Assembly (NCBI GenBank): GCA_045599385.1
Contig: JAZRVW010000037.1
Coordinates: 1-64,000 of the forward strand
Source: F23-B02 sp045599385
GTDB taxonomy: Bacteria; Bacillota; Clostridia; Oscillospirales; Oscillospiraceae
DNA: 64,000 nucleotides
Direction of reading: 5' to 3'
Shown in pieces: positions 8,920-16,908 of the stretch (position 1 is the first letter of the stretch; each line of letters opens with the position of its first letter). The position numbers were made by a program, and so were the translations under genes. The notes under the pieces are model-generated. The model was not told the DNA's origin. It saw only the letters and a list, made by a program, of their open reading frames with translations, and searched no databases.

Positions 8920-8981
8920 GTAAAGTTCGCTTGACATTTCCGCTTTGCTGTGCTATATTCGGATTGTAAAGTGAGCTTTAC
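8920..8981 (+). promoter_or_regulatory. Promoter with two matching operator-like sites
   Basis: TTGACA (8931-8936), 17 bp and TATATT (8954-8959) with an upstream TGC form a strong promoter. Two related 16-mers flank it: GTAAAGTTCGCTTGAC at 8920 overlapping the -35, and the palindrome GTAAAGTGAGCTTTAC at 8966 over the transcription start. They match at 13 of 16 positions, as expected for binding sites of an autoregulating XRE repressor. Confidence 0.6.
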
Positions 8982-8999
8982 TTTTTTGGAGGCGATTAT

Positions 9000-9200
9000 T
9001 TGAAAAACCTTGTCGAGCAAAAGCGAAAGGAGCTGGGTTACACGCAGCAGCAGCTGGCCACCGCTCTGGGCGTATCCCGTCAGACCATAATTTCGCTTGA
9101 AAACGGAAAATACAATCCCTCAATTCTCCTTGCCCACAGCATTGCAAAGCTGTTCGGCGCAAGCATCGAGGAGATTTTCATATTTGAGGAGGGCGACTAA
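9000..9200 (+). CDS. XRE-family small transcriptional regulator
   Basis: The product is a 66-residue stand-alone helix-turn-helix of the YozG/Cro type: QQQLATALGVSRQTIISLENGKYNPS is the HTH core (about 17-42). It starts at TTG, preceded by TTTGGAGG. It is translationally adjacent to the next gene (stop TAA immediately followed by ATG). Such pairs of tiny XRE regulator plus membrane protein are common in Firmicutes. Two operator-like repeats around its promoter suggest autorepression. The effector signal is unknown. Confidence 0.88.
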   Translation: MKNLVEQKRKELGYTQQQLATALGVSRQTIISLENGKYNPSILLAHSIAKLFGASIEEIFIFEEGD

Positions 9201-9617
9201 ATGAAACTCAAATCACAGAAGCTCTACGGAATAATTCTGATTATTATAGGCGTTGTACTTGAAGCGCTGTTTATTATTCTTCAGGAATTCAGCTACAAGG
9301 GCGGCGTTATCTGCGGCATGGGCAGCTGCTTCATATTCATAGGTCTGCTTTATCTTCTGCGTTACAGAAGGCTGTCCAAAAACGAGGAAAAGGCAGCGGA
9401 CTACGATGCCGCCGTCACCGACGAGCGCACGGCGTTCATCGTATCAAAGGCCCGCTCCGTCACCTTCTACATCTGCGTTTTCGCACAGCTCATCGCAAGT
9501 CTTGTGTGTATGCTTTTCCTTGACCAGAAGCTTGTCGGCGAGGTTCTGGCCTTCCTCACCTGCTTTCAGTGTATTCTGTACTACGTCATTCTCGTTATAT
9601 TAAATAAGAAGTTCTGA
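9201..9617 (+). CDS. Four-helix membrane protein paired with the XRE regulator
   Basis: The protein has 138 residues with four hydrophobic segments (about 7-27, 34-53, 88-108, 113-133) and a charged loop between helices 2 and 3. It resembles the DUF2178/DUF3796-like membrane proteins often encoded beside small XRE regulators. It is directly fused in transcription with the regulator and ends before a terminator. The role is unknown; it may sense or be controlled with the regulator. Confidence 0.75.
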   Translation: MKLKSQKLYGIILIIIGVVLEALFIILQEFSYKGGVICGMGSCFIFIGLLYLLRYRRLSKNEEKAADYDAAVTDERTAFIVSKARSVTFYICVFAQLIASLVCMLFLDQKLVGEVLAFLTCFQCILYYVILVILNKKF

Positions 9618-9628
9618 TTACGGATAAG

Positions 9629-9663
9629 AAAAACTCCCGATGCAGTGCATCGGGAGTTTTTCT
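9629..9663 (+). terminator. Terminator after the XRE/membrane protein pair
   Basis: The stem ACTCCCGATGCA / TGCATCGGGAGT is flanked by an A run and a T run. Bases 9664-9841 beyond it hold no recognisable gene. Confidence 0.9.
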
Positions 9664-9841
9664 TATAATAGTTCATGCCTTTTTGCCGTTTAAGTAAGTG
9701 ATGATTAATTCGGCAAGAGCAGGCTGCGAGATATTTTGAGTTCCAAAAAGGCATCTTTTTCGCAGGAATACTTTGTGTATTTCAAGAAAAAGTAACGCAT
9801 TTGGGGCTCAAAAGGTCCGCAGAATGCCGAAGGCAAATTAA

Positions 9842-10489
9842 TCAGCGCTTACTCAGGAATTTCCATACAAATGCCGCAATTGCGCCGCCCACCAGAGGAG
9901 CAAGAATGAATACCCATACGCAAGAGAGTGCATCGCCGCCGACGAAAAGTGCGGGGCCGAAGCTGCGGGCGGGGTTGACGGAGGTTCCGGTGAAGGGAAT
10001 GCCAATGAGGTGTACCAGAGTCAGAGAAAGACCGATTACAAGGCCTGCGACCTTGCCGTTTTCGGTTTTGCTGGTTACGCCCAGAATTGCAAGCACAAAG
10101 ATGAAGGTCAGCACAACTTCAATGAGGAAGGAAGCGCATACATTGCCTTCATACAGTCCGTTGGTGCCGAGGGTGGAGTCTGCTCCGAGGAGAGCATAGA
10201 GAACCGCGGCGCCTGCGATTGCGCCCGCAAACTGTGCGACAACATAGCCGATGAAGTCCTTGAAGGACATTCCGCCGTTGATGAGAACGCCGAGAGATAC
10301 TGCGGGGTTAATATGGCAGCCGGAGATATTGCCGATGGAGTAGGCCATTGCAACGATTACAAGGCCGAAGGCAAGTGCGGTTGCAATATAACCTGCTTCG
10401 GGGAATACGCAGCCCGTTACGGCGGCAACGCCGCAGGCTACTGCTACCAGCACGAAGGTGCCGATAAATTCTGCTACATACTTTTTCAT
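9842..10489 (-). CDS. Aquaporin (MIP family, AqpZ-like)
   Basis: The protein has 215 residues and six membrane helices. The two half-helix NPA motifs are present: HINPAVS (Asn61-Ala63) and SVNPARS (Asn172-Ala174), the second followed by the selectivity-filter Arg175. Length and the residue pattern fit a water channel (AqpZ) better than the longer glycerol facilitators, but glycerol transport is not excluded. It lies 28 bp downstream of tdk and is probably the last gene of udk-tdk-aquaporin. The functional link to nucleoside kinases is not obvious. Confidence 0.88.
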   Translation of the reverse strand: MKKYVAEFIGTFVLVAVACGVAAVTGCVFPEAGYIATALAFGLVIVAMAYSIGNISGCHINPAVSLGVLINGGMSFKDFIGYVVAQFAGAIAGAAVLYALLGADSTLGTNGLYEGNVCASFLIEVVLTFIFVLAILGVTSKTENGKVAGLVIGLSLTLVHLIGIPFTGTSVNPARSFGPALFVGGDALSCVWVFILAPLVGGAIAAFVWKFLSKR

Positions 10490-10517
10490 TGTTTTTCCTC
10501 CTATTATTGATTAAAAT

Positions 10518-11111
10518 TTAAAAAATAAACATCTGGTCCTTCTGTTCGCGGATTTTCTTTGTCCAGCACTTGTGGCACATGGCAATATAGCTGTCGTTGC
10601 CGCCCAGGAACACCTGGTCGCCCTCGGTGATGACTCGGCCGTTTTCGTCAATTCTTGCGTTGACGGTTGCCTTTCTGCCGCAGGCGCAGACGGTTTTAAT
10701 TTCGGTTATGGAGTCCGCAAGCTCCATAAGTCTGCGGGCACCGGGGAAGAAATGGGTCAGGAAGTCGGTGCGCAGACCGAAGCAAAGCACGGGAATGCCG
10801 TCGTCATCAACAATCTCGCGAAGCTGGTCAATCTGCTCAGGGGTAAAGAACTGAGCCTCGTCGGCGATGATGACATCGTGTCTGCCTGCCTTGCGGTACT
10901 CCTTCAGTATATTCTGGTCGGGAGTGATTATCTGAGCCTTCTGCTCAAGTCCGATGCGGCTTTTGATTATGTCCGCGCCGTCGCGTGTATCCACGCTGGG
11001 CTTGATGAGCCATACGCTCATGCCGAGCTCCTCATAATTGAACTTTGTTATGAGTGCCTGCGCGGTTTTGGAGGAGCCCATTGCTCCGTACTTAAAATAT
11101 AACTTGGCCAT
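10518..11111 (-). CDS. tdk: Thymidine kinase
   Basis: The protein has 197 residues of the type II thymidine kinase family. It shows the P-loop GAMGSSKT (9-16), the DEAQFF Walker B-like motif and a C-terminal zinc ribbon formed by CACG and CHKC. It phosphorylates thymidine to dTMP. It lies 29 bp downstream of udk and is read in the same direction, next to divergent deoD, so this is a nucleoside salvage cluster. Confidence 0.95.
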   Translation of the reverse strand: MAKLYFKYGAMGSSKTAQALITKFNYEELGMSVWLIKPSVDTRDGADIIKSRIGLEQKAQIITPDQNILKEYRKAGRHDVIIADEAQFFTPEQIDQLREIVDDDGIPVLCFGLRTDFLTHFFPGARRLMELADSITEIKTVCACGRKATVNARIDENGRVITEGDQVFLGGNDSYIAMCHKCWTKKIREQKDQMFIF

Positions 11112-11140
11112 AGCTTATCCTTACATTTAAATATATAGGC

Positions 11141-11758
11141 TTACCTGTTCAGATGTGCTCTTACTCTCTGAAGCACCATTTCAAGCGCGACCTGATTGTG
11201 TCCGCCCTCGGGAATTATTACGTCGGCCTTGCGCTTGGAGGGCTCGACAAACTGCTCGTGCATGGGCTTTACGGTGGTGAGGTACTGGTTAACAACGCTT
11301 TCAAGGCTTCTGCCGCGGTCACGCACATCGCGCACAATTCTGCGGAGGATTCTGACGTCCGCATCGGTGTCAACAAAAATCTTGATGTCCATAAGGTCGC
11401 AGAGCTCGTTGTTTTCAAAAATCAGGATACCCTCAACGATTATGACCTTTGCGGGCTTCACGGTTATTGTTTTTGCGGCGCGGTCATGGATTGTGTAATC
11501 GTATGTAGGGCTGAAAACCGTTTCCCCGTTTTTGAGCTTTTTGATGTCTGAAATCATAAGCTCGGTGTCAAAGGCGTCGGGGTGGTCGTAGTTGAGCTTT
11601 GAGCGCTCCTCATAGCTCATGCTGTGGTGGGCCTTATAGTAGTTATCATGGTAAATAACGCTGACCTCGCCGCCGAAGTTCTGCATGATTTTTCTTGTGA
11701 TTGTGGTTTTGCCGCTTCCCGTACCGCCTGCTATACCTATTACAATTATATCGCTCAT
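11141..11758 (-). CDS. udk: Uridine kinase
   Basis: The protein has 205 residues with the P-loop GIAGGTGSGKTT and the family motif YHDNYYKAH. It phosphorylates uridine and cytidine to UMP and CMP for pyrimidine salvage. The length is normal for Udk. It is the first gene of the minus-strand set udk-tdk-aquaporin, transcribed from a promoter that lies back to back with the deoD promoter. Confidence 0.95.
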   Translation of the reverse strand: MSDIIVIGIAGGTGSGKTTITRKIMQNFGGEVSVIYHDNYYKAHHSMSYEERSKLNYDHPDAFDTELMISDIKKLKNGETVFSPTYDYTIHDRAAKTITVKPAKVIIVEGILIFENNELCDLMDIKIFVDTDADVRILRRIVRDVRDRGRSLESVVNQYLTTVKPMHEQFVEPSKRKADVIIPEGGHNQVALEMVLQRVRAHLNR

Positions 11759-11795
11759 TCACATACTCTCCCACAATATCTTATTTATTGTGTAT

Positions 11796-11824
11796 ATTCT
11801 ATCACAATTTGTCGGCGCTTGCAA
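11796..11824 (-). promoter_or_regulatory. Promoter of udk
   Basis: TTGCAA, 17 bp and TAGAAT lie on the minus strand. The -35 box ends two bases from that of the divergent deoD promoter. Confidence 0.55.
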
Positions 11825-11825
11825 T

Positions 11826-11853
11826 TTGACTTTTATATAAATTTTGCTATAAT
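11826..11853 (+). promoter_or_regulatory. Promoter of deoD
   Basis: TTGACT, 16 bp and TATAAT with a preceding TGC (extended -10). A consensus AGGAGG follows before the deoD ATG. Confidence 0.65.
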
Positions 11854-11883
11854 TTAATCAATCTTACTTCAGGAGGAATATTT

Positions 11884-12606
11884 ATGGCTACTCCGCATAT
11901 CAAAGCCGAAAAGGGCGACTTCGCAAAAACCGTTCTCATGCCCGGCGATCCCCTGCGTTCTAAAATGATTGCAGAAAATTTCCTTGAAAATCCCGTACTC
12001 GTCAACAACGTCCGTGGTGTTCAGGGCTATACCGGCACCTGGAAGGGTGTTCCCGTTTCCGTCATGGCCTCCGGCATGGGCATGCCCGCCATCGGCATCT
12101 ACAGCTATGAGCTGTTCAATTTCTTTGACGTTGACAACATCATCCGCGTAGGCTCCTGCGGTGCGTATCCCGATGATATAAAGCTCATGGACCTCATTGC
12201 AGCCCAGGCCGCCTGCACTGACTCCGATTACGCCCATCAGTATGAGCTCAACGGCACCTTCGCCCCCATTGCAGACTACACGCTTCTTTCCGAAGCGGTG
12301 GAAGCCGCAAAGGAAAAGGGCATTGACATGAAGGTCGGCAACATTTTCTCCAGCGACAATTTCTATGCCCCCTCCGGCTGTGACAGTCATGACAAATGGC
12401 GCAGCATGGGCGTGCTGGGTACCGAAATGGAATCCGCCGCACTGTATATGAACGCCGCTTACGCCGGCAAGCGTGCTCTGTGCATCTGCACCGTCACCGA
12501 CCACCTTTACCGCGATGAAGCCCTTTCTTCCGAGGACCGTCAGCTGTCTCTGACGCAGATGATTGAGGTTGCGCTGGACACCGCCGTAAGAATGGCCAAG
12601 TATTGA
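11884..12606 (+). CDS. deoD: Purine nucleoside phosphorylase, DeoD type
   Basis: The protein has 240 residues and opens with the family signature MATPHIKAEKGDFA and MPGDPLR. It also has GSCGAY and the GTEMESAALY motif of trimeric/hexameric NP-I phosphorylases. It cleaves purine (deoxy)nucleosides with phosphate to base and (deoxy)ribose-1-phosphate. AGGAGG lies before the ATG. It sits upstream of a nucleoside-type ABC transporter operon, so uptake and salvage genes are side by side. Confidence 0.96.
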   Translation: MATPHIKAEKGDFAKTVLMPGDPLRSKMIAENFLENPVLVNNVRGVQGYTGTWKGVPVSVMASGMGMPAIGIYSYELFNFFDVDNIIRVGSCGAYPDDIKLMDLIAAQAACTDSDYAHQYELNGTFAPIADYTLLSEAVEAAKEKGIDMKVGNIFSSDNFYAPSGCDSHDKWRSMGVLGTEMESAALYMNAAYAGKRALCICTVTDHLYRDEALSSEDRQLSLTQMIEVALDTAVRMAKY

Positions 12607-12657
12607 TTTACATAATTTTATTTTTGGCGATAATATACCTGAATTTACATTTTGTTC

Positions 12658-12687
12658 TTGCTTTAGCGCAATATGAAGTGTTATAAT
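12658..12687 (+). promoter_or_regulatory. Promoter of the BMP lipoprotein gene
   Basis: TTGCTT, 18 bp and TATAAT. The transcript leader carries a small GGGTA/TACCC hairpin near 12699-12715 before the AGG-type ribosome binding site. Confidence 0.5.
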
Positions 12688-12754
12688 GCAGGCAGTATGG
12701 GTAATTTATATACCCAAGAATTTGTGAAAACAAAATTTATACGGAGGAAAAAAA

Positions 12755-13888
12755 ATGAAAAGATTTCTCGCACTGATGCTCGCACTGTGCATGGTCTTTG
12801 CTCTCTGCGCTTGCGGCGGCGATGACGGCAGCAAGAAGGACGGCAAGGCAGAAGGCGGCGAAGATGCCGTTGCAAAAGTTGCAATGATCACCGACTACGG
12901 CGACATCACCGACCAGTCCTTTAACCAGACCACCTATGAAGCATGCAAAGCGTTCTGCGCAGACAACGGTCTTGACTTCACTTACTACAAGCCCGCTTCC
13001 GACTCCGACGCTGACCGTGTTGCAATGATCGACAAGGCAGTTGCTGACGGCTACAACGTAATAGTAATGCCCGGCTATGCATTTGCAAACGCCATCAAGG
13101 AAGCTGCTCCCAACTACCCCGATGTTAAGTTCTTTGCACTTGACGTCGGCGAAGGCGACTTCGGCGATTGGACTCTCCCCGAAAACGTATTCTCCGCTGT
13201 TTACCAGGAAGAGCTCTGCGGCTACATGGCTGGCTACGCAGCTGTTAAGCTCGGCTACAAGCAGCTCGGCTTCCTCGGCGGCATGGCAGTTCCCGCAGTT
13301 GTTCGTTACGGCTATGGCTTCGTTCAGGGCGTTAACGCAGCAGCAGAGGAGCTCGAAATTGCTGATCAGGTCAGCGTAAAGTACGTTTACGGCAACACCT
13401 TCGGACCCGACCCCGCAGTTAAGGCAGTTATGGATACCTGGTTCGGCGCAGGCACCGAGGTCGTATTCGCATGCGGCGGCGGTATCTACATCTCCGCAGC
13501 AGAAGCAGCCAAGGACGCAGGTGCAAAGATCATCGGCGTTGACGTTGACCAGGCTGGCATCATCGACGGCCAGTACGGCGAAGGCATGACCGTTACTTCC
13601 GCAATGAAGGGTCTTGCAGCAACCGTTAACACCGTTCTTGCTGATATCGTTGCAGGCAACTGGGACAACTACTCCGGCAAGATCTCCACTCTGGGTCTCG
13701 TATCCGAAGTTCCCGCTGAGAACTACGTTCAGATCGCTGGCTCCACCCAGTTCGGCGAAGGCTTCACCGCTGATGACTACGCAGCACTCGTTGCAGCAAT
13801 GTTCTCCGGCGATGTAACCGTTTCCGCTGACATTGAGGCTATGCCCGAAGTATCTGTCAAGGTTGAGACCTTCGACAACATTCTGTAA
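12755..13888 (+). CDS. bmpA: BMP-family nucleoside-binding lipoprotein
   Basis: The protein has 377 residues. A signal peptide with lipobox LCAC places the lipidated Cys at residue 20, followed by a Gly/Lys/Asp-rich linker. The rest is a PnrA/BMP-type periplasmic-binding fold, beginning VAKVAMITDYGDITDQSFNQ and containing AMIDKAVADGYNVIVMPG. The family binds purine and other nucleosides. It precedes the matching ABC transporter genes, but a terminator and a separate promoter lie between, allowing higher expression of the binding protein. Codon use is highly biased (GTT, GCA, CTC), suggesting strong expression. Confidence 0.92.
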   Translation: MKRFLALMLALCMVFALCACGGDDGSKKDGKAEGGEDAVAKVAMITDYGDITDQSFNQTTYEACKAFCADNGLDFTYYKPASDSDADRVAMIDKAVADGYNVIVMPGYAFANAIKEAAPNYPDVKFFALDVGEGDFGDWTLPENVFSAVYQEELCGYMAGYAAVKLGYKQLGFLGGMAVPAVVRYGYGFVQGVNAAAEELEIADQVSVKYVYGNTFGPDPAVKAVMDTWFGAGTEVVFACGGGIYISAAEAAKDAGAKIIGVDVDQAGIIDGQYGEGMTVTSAMKGLAATVNTVLADIVAGNWDNYSGKISTLGLVSEVPAENYVQIAGSTQFGEGFTADDYAALVAAMFSGDVTVSADIEAMPEVSVKVETFDNIL

Positions 13889-13910
13889 TTCACAAGTTTA
13901 CAATCCATTA

Positions 13911-13943
13911 GACAGACGGGATTTATCCCGTCTGTCTTTTTTG
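13911..13943 (+). terminator. Terminator after bmpA
   Basis: The stem GACAGACGGGAT / ATCCCGTCTGTC is followed by TTTTTTGTTG. It separates bmpA from its transporter genes. Confidence 0.9.
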
Positions 13944-14039
13944 TTGCTGTTTATGCGGCAAAAAAGCAGATATTGTGAGCTGAACTATATTTCTCACCGA
14001 TATTTTGTGTTTTTTCTCCTAATTTTGATAATATTTGAT

Positions 14040-14068
14040 TTGCATTGTAGGCTTTACTAATGTATAAT
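14040..14068 (+). promoter_or_regulatory. Promoter of the nucleoside ABC transporter genes
   Basis: TTGCAT, 17 bp and TATAAT (14063-14068). The -10 box overlaps the ATG at 14067, so that ATG cannot be the translated start. Confidence 0.6.
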
Positions 14069-14105
14069 GTTTTCGTATATGTTCACGAAAGGGGAGATAT
14101 TTGTT

Positions 14106-15650
14106 TTGGAACAGGCATATGCAATTGAAATGCTGCATATTACCAAGCGCTTTCCCGGCATCATCGCAAACGATGATATAACGCTTCAGCTCAAAAAGGG
14201 CGAGATTCACGCTCTTCTCGGCGAAAACGGTGCGGGCAAGAGCACACTTATGAGTGTTTTGTTCGGACTTTATCAGGCAGAAGAGGGTATTATTAAAAAG
14301 GACGGCAAGGAAGTCAAGATAAACGACCCCAACGACGCCAACGACCTTGGCATCGGCATGGTGCATCAGCACTTCAAGCTCGTTGAGTGCTTCACCGTTC
14401 TTGATAACATCATTCTCGGCGATGAGCCCGTTTCCAAGGGCGGCTTCCTCAAAAAAGACGAGGCCCGGAAGAAAGTCGTTGAGCTCTCCGAGAAATACGG
14501 CCTCATGGTTGATCCCGATGCTTACATCGAGGACATCACCGTCGGCATGCAGCAGAGGACCGAAATCCTCAAGATGCTCTACCGCGATAATGAGATCCTC
14601 ATTTTCGACGAACCTACCGCAGTTCTGACTCCCCAGGAGATTGAGGAGCTCATGCAGATTATGAAGAACCTTGCCGCAGAGGGCAAGTCCATTCTCTTCA
14701 TTTCCCACAAGCTCAACGAGATTATGGAGGTTGCCGACCGCTGCAGCGTTCTCCGCAAGGGCAAGTACATCGGCACCGTTGACATTGCCTCCACCACCAA
14801 GGAAGAGCTTTCACGCATGATGGTCGGTCGTGACGTTGAATTTGCCGTTCACAAGGAAGAAGCAAAAATCGGCGACGTCATTCTGGACGTTCAGGGTCTC
14901 ACCGTGGCCTCCAAAGCCCACGCCAACAACGCCGTAAAGGACGTTTCCTTCCAGGTGCGCGCAGGCGAAATCGTCTGTATCGCAGGTATCGACGGCAACG
15001 GTCAGACCGAGCTGGTTTACGGTCTTACAGGTCTTGAAACTCCCAAGTCCGGCAAGGTCACTCTCAACGGCAGGGACATTTCCCATGACTCGATCCGTCG
15101 CCGCAACACACACGGCATGAGCCACATTCCCGAAGACCGCCACAAGCACGGTCTCGTTCTGGACTACTCCCTGGAGTACAACATGGTGCTTCAGCGCTAC
15201 TTTGAGTCCGACTTTGTTTCCAAGCTCGGCTTCCTGAAGCGCAAAAATATCCGCGAATATTCCGACAGACTTATTGAGCAGTACGACGTCCGCTCCGGTC
15301 AGGGCTCCATCACCGTCGCACGCAGTATGTCCGGCGGCAATCAGCAGAAAGCCATCATCGCCCGCGAGGTTGATAAGAATCCCGACCTTCTCGTTGCGGT
15401 TCAGCCCACCCGCGGCCTTGACGTCGGCGCAATTGAGTTTATCCACAAGAAGCTGGTTGAGCAGCGTGACGCAGGTCATGCCGTTCTGCTGGTATCCCTG
15501 GAGCTTGAAGAGGTCATGAGCGTTCCCGATCGCATTCTTGTCATGTACGAGGGCGAAATCGTCGGTGAGCTTGACCCCAAGACTACCACTGTTGAAGAGC
15601 TGGGTCTCTACATGGCCGGTGCAAAGAAGGAGGTCAAAGCTGATGAATAA
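14106..15650 (+). CDS. nupO: Nucleoside ABC transporter, ATP-binding protein (two ATPase domains)
   Basis: The protein has 514 residues with two fused ABC ATPase domains. The first has Walker A GENGAGKS and Walker B ILIFDEPTAVLTP. The second has GIDGNGQTE in place of a full Walker A, signature SGGNQQK and VAVQPTRGLDVGA. This layout fits the YufO/NupO/RbsA-type ATPases that pair with BMP proteins. Start: TTG at 14106 with AAAGGGGAG 9 bp before it; the in-frame ATG at 14067 overlaps the -10 box. The stop overlaps the next ATG by 8 bases. The second ATPase site is probably weak or non-hydrolytic (inference). Confidence 0.93.
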   Translation: MEQAYAIEMLHITKRFPGIIANDDITLQLKKGEIHALLGENGAGKSTLMSVLFGLYQAEEGIIKKDGKEVKINDPNDANDLGIGMVHQHFKLVECFTVLDNIILGDEPVSKGGFLKKDEARKKVVELSEKYGLMVDPDAYIEDITVGMQQRTEILKMLYRDNEILIFDEPTAVLTPQEIEELMQIMKNLAAEGKSILFISHKLNEIMEVADRCSVLRKGKYIGTVDIASTTKEELSRMMVGRDVEFAVHKEEAKIGDVILDVQGLTVASKAHANNAVKDVSFQVRAGEIVCIAGIDGNGQTELVYGLTGLETPKSGKVTLNGRDISHDSIRRRNTHGMSHIPEDRHKHGLVLDYSLEYNMVLQRYFESDFVSKLGFLKRKNIREYSDRLIEQYDVRSGQGSITVARSMSGGNQQKAIIAREVDKNPDLLVAVQPTRGLDVGAIEFIHKKLVEQRDAGHAVLLVSLELEEVMSVPDRILVMYEGEIVGELDPKTTTVEELGLYMAGAKKEVKADE

Positions 15651-16908
15651 AGAGAAACGTTCCCTCCTGAAGAACGACGGAATTCAGTCCTTCATAGCAT
15701 CTATTATCTGCATAGTTCTGGGTCTTTTCCTTGGCTACATCGTTCTGCTGTTCATAAACGCCGATGGTGCAGGAAACGCGATCACCAGTCTTATCAAGAA
15801 CTTCTTCAACTACCCCAATGAGCAGGTCGCTATGAAATACTTCGGCAACACCCTGGTGAAGACCGCTCCCCTGCTTATGTGCTCTCTGTCTATTCTGTTT
15901 GCATATAAGGTCGGTCTCTTCAACATCGGCGTTGCAGGTCAGTATGCCGCCGGCGCAGGCGTCTGCATCTACGCAGCTCTGGCACTTAATATGCCCTGGT
16001 GGGCCTGCATGCTTCTCGGTATGCTGGCAGGTGCCGTTCTCGGTGCCATCAGCGGTATTCTCAAATCCTACTGCAACGTTAACGAGGTCATCTCGGGCAT
16101 CATGCTCAACTGGATCACCCTCTATGCCATGAATGACCTGCTGAGCAAGGTCAAGGAGCCCACCAGCCCCTACACCGTACATATCGAAGGTGTGAACCCC
16201 GAGGCTATTATCCCCACTATGGGTCTTGACACGCTCTTTACCAACAACCGCTACGTGACCATCGCAATTCCCATTTCCATTCTTCTGGCTTTTGCAATTT
16301 ATATTATAATGGAAAAGACCAAGTTCGGTTACGAGCTGAAGGCCACCGGCTTCAACAAAAACGCTGCCAAGTACTGCGGCATGGCCGGTAACCGCAACAC
16401 CATTCTCACCCTCCTCATCGGCGGTGCTCTGGCAGGTCTCGGTGCAGGACTCTTCTACCTCACCGGCTTTGAGCAGTGGTCCTGCGGTCAGGCTTCCGTT
16501 CCCGCCATGGGCTTCAACGGCATTGCCGCCGCCTTCCTGGGCGGACTTAACCCCATTGGCGCCATTTTCTCCTCTTACTTTATCCAGCACATCACCGTGG
16601 GCGGTGCATACGTTGACAAGTCCATGTACTGCTCCCAGATCTCTGATCTTATCTCCTCCATCATCATCTACCTCTGTGGCTTCGTTCTCTTCATGAAGTA
16701 CTTCATGAACAACTGCATTGATAAGTCCGAGGAGCGCAAGGCAGCACGCAAAAAGAACAATTCTAAAGTTAAAGCTGTCACTGAGGCCGCTGAAGAAGCA
16801 GTTGCGATTGCAAATAATAATCTCGCCGAAGCAGAATCTTCCGAGAAAGAAGAGGCTGAACCCGCATTAACTGTTGCAGAAAATACCGACGGAGGTGACG
16901 AGAAATGA
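15643..16908 (+). CDS. nupP: Nucleoside ABC transporter permease (NupP-like)
   Basis: The protein has 421 residues and about eight to ten membrane helices, BPD_transp_2 family, with GLFNIGVAGQYAAGAG and NEVISGIMLNWI. A charged Glu/Ala-rich C-terminal tail (about 365-421) is longer than usual. Start: AAGGAGG lies before the ATG at 15643, which overlaps the upstream gene. The frame is open further upstream to 15538 but that part only mirrors the ATPase gene. Its own stop overlaps the next gene by 4 bases (ATGA). Confidence 0.93.
   Translation: MNKEKRSLLKNDGIQSFIASIICIVLGLFLGYIVLLFINADGAGNAITSLIKNFFNYPNEQVAMKYFGNTLVKTAPLLMCSLSILFAYKVGLFNIGVAGQYAAGAGVCIYAALALNMPWWACMLLGMLAGAVLGAISGILKSYCNVNEVISGIMLNWITLYAMNDLLSKVKEPTSPYTVHIEGVNPEAIIPTMGLDTLFTNNRYVTIAIPISILLAFAIYIIMEKTKFGYELKATGFNKNAAKYCGMAGNRNTILTLLIGGALAGLGAGLFYLTGFEQWSCGQASVPAMGFNGIAAAFLGGLNPIGAIFSSYFIQHITVGGAYVDKSMYCSQISDLISSIIIYLCGFVLFMKYFMNNCIDKSEERKAARKKNNSKVKAVTEAAEEAVAIANNNLAEAESSEKEEAEPALTVAENTDGGDEK

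Noticed and set aside
9664..9841. Possible repeat after the XRE pair
   Set aside because: Loose similarity between AAAAAGGC and AAAAGGTCC segments only; nothing that supports a feature.
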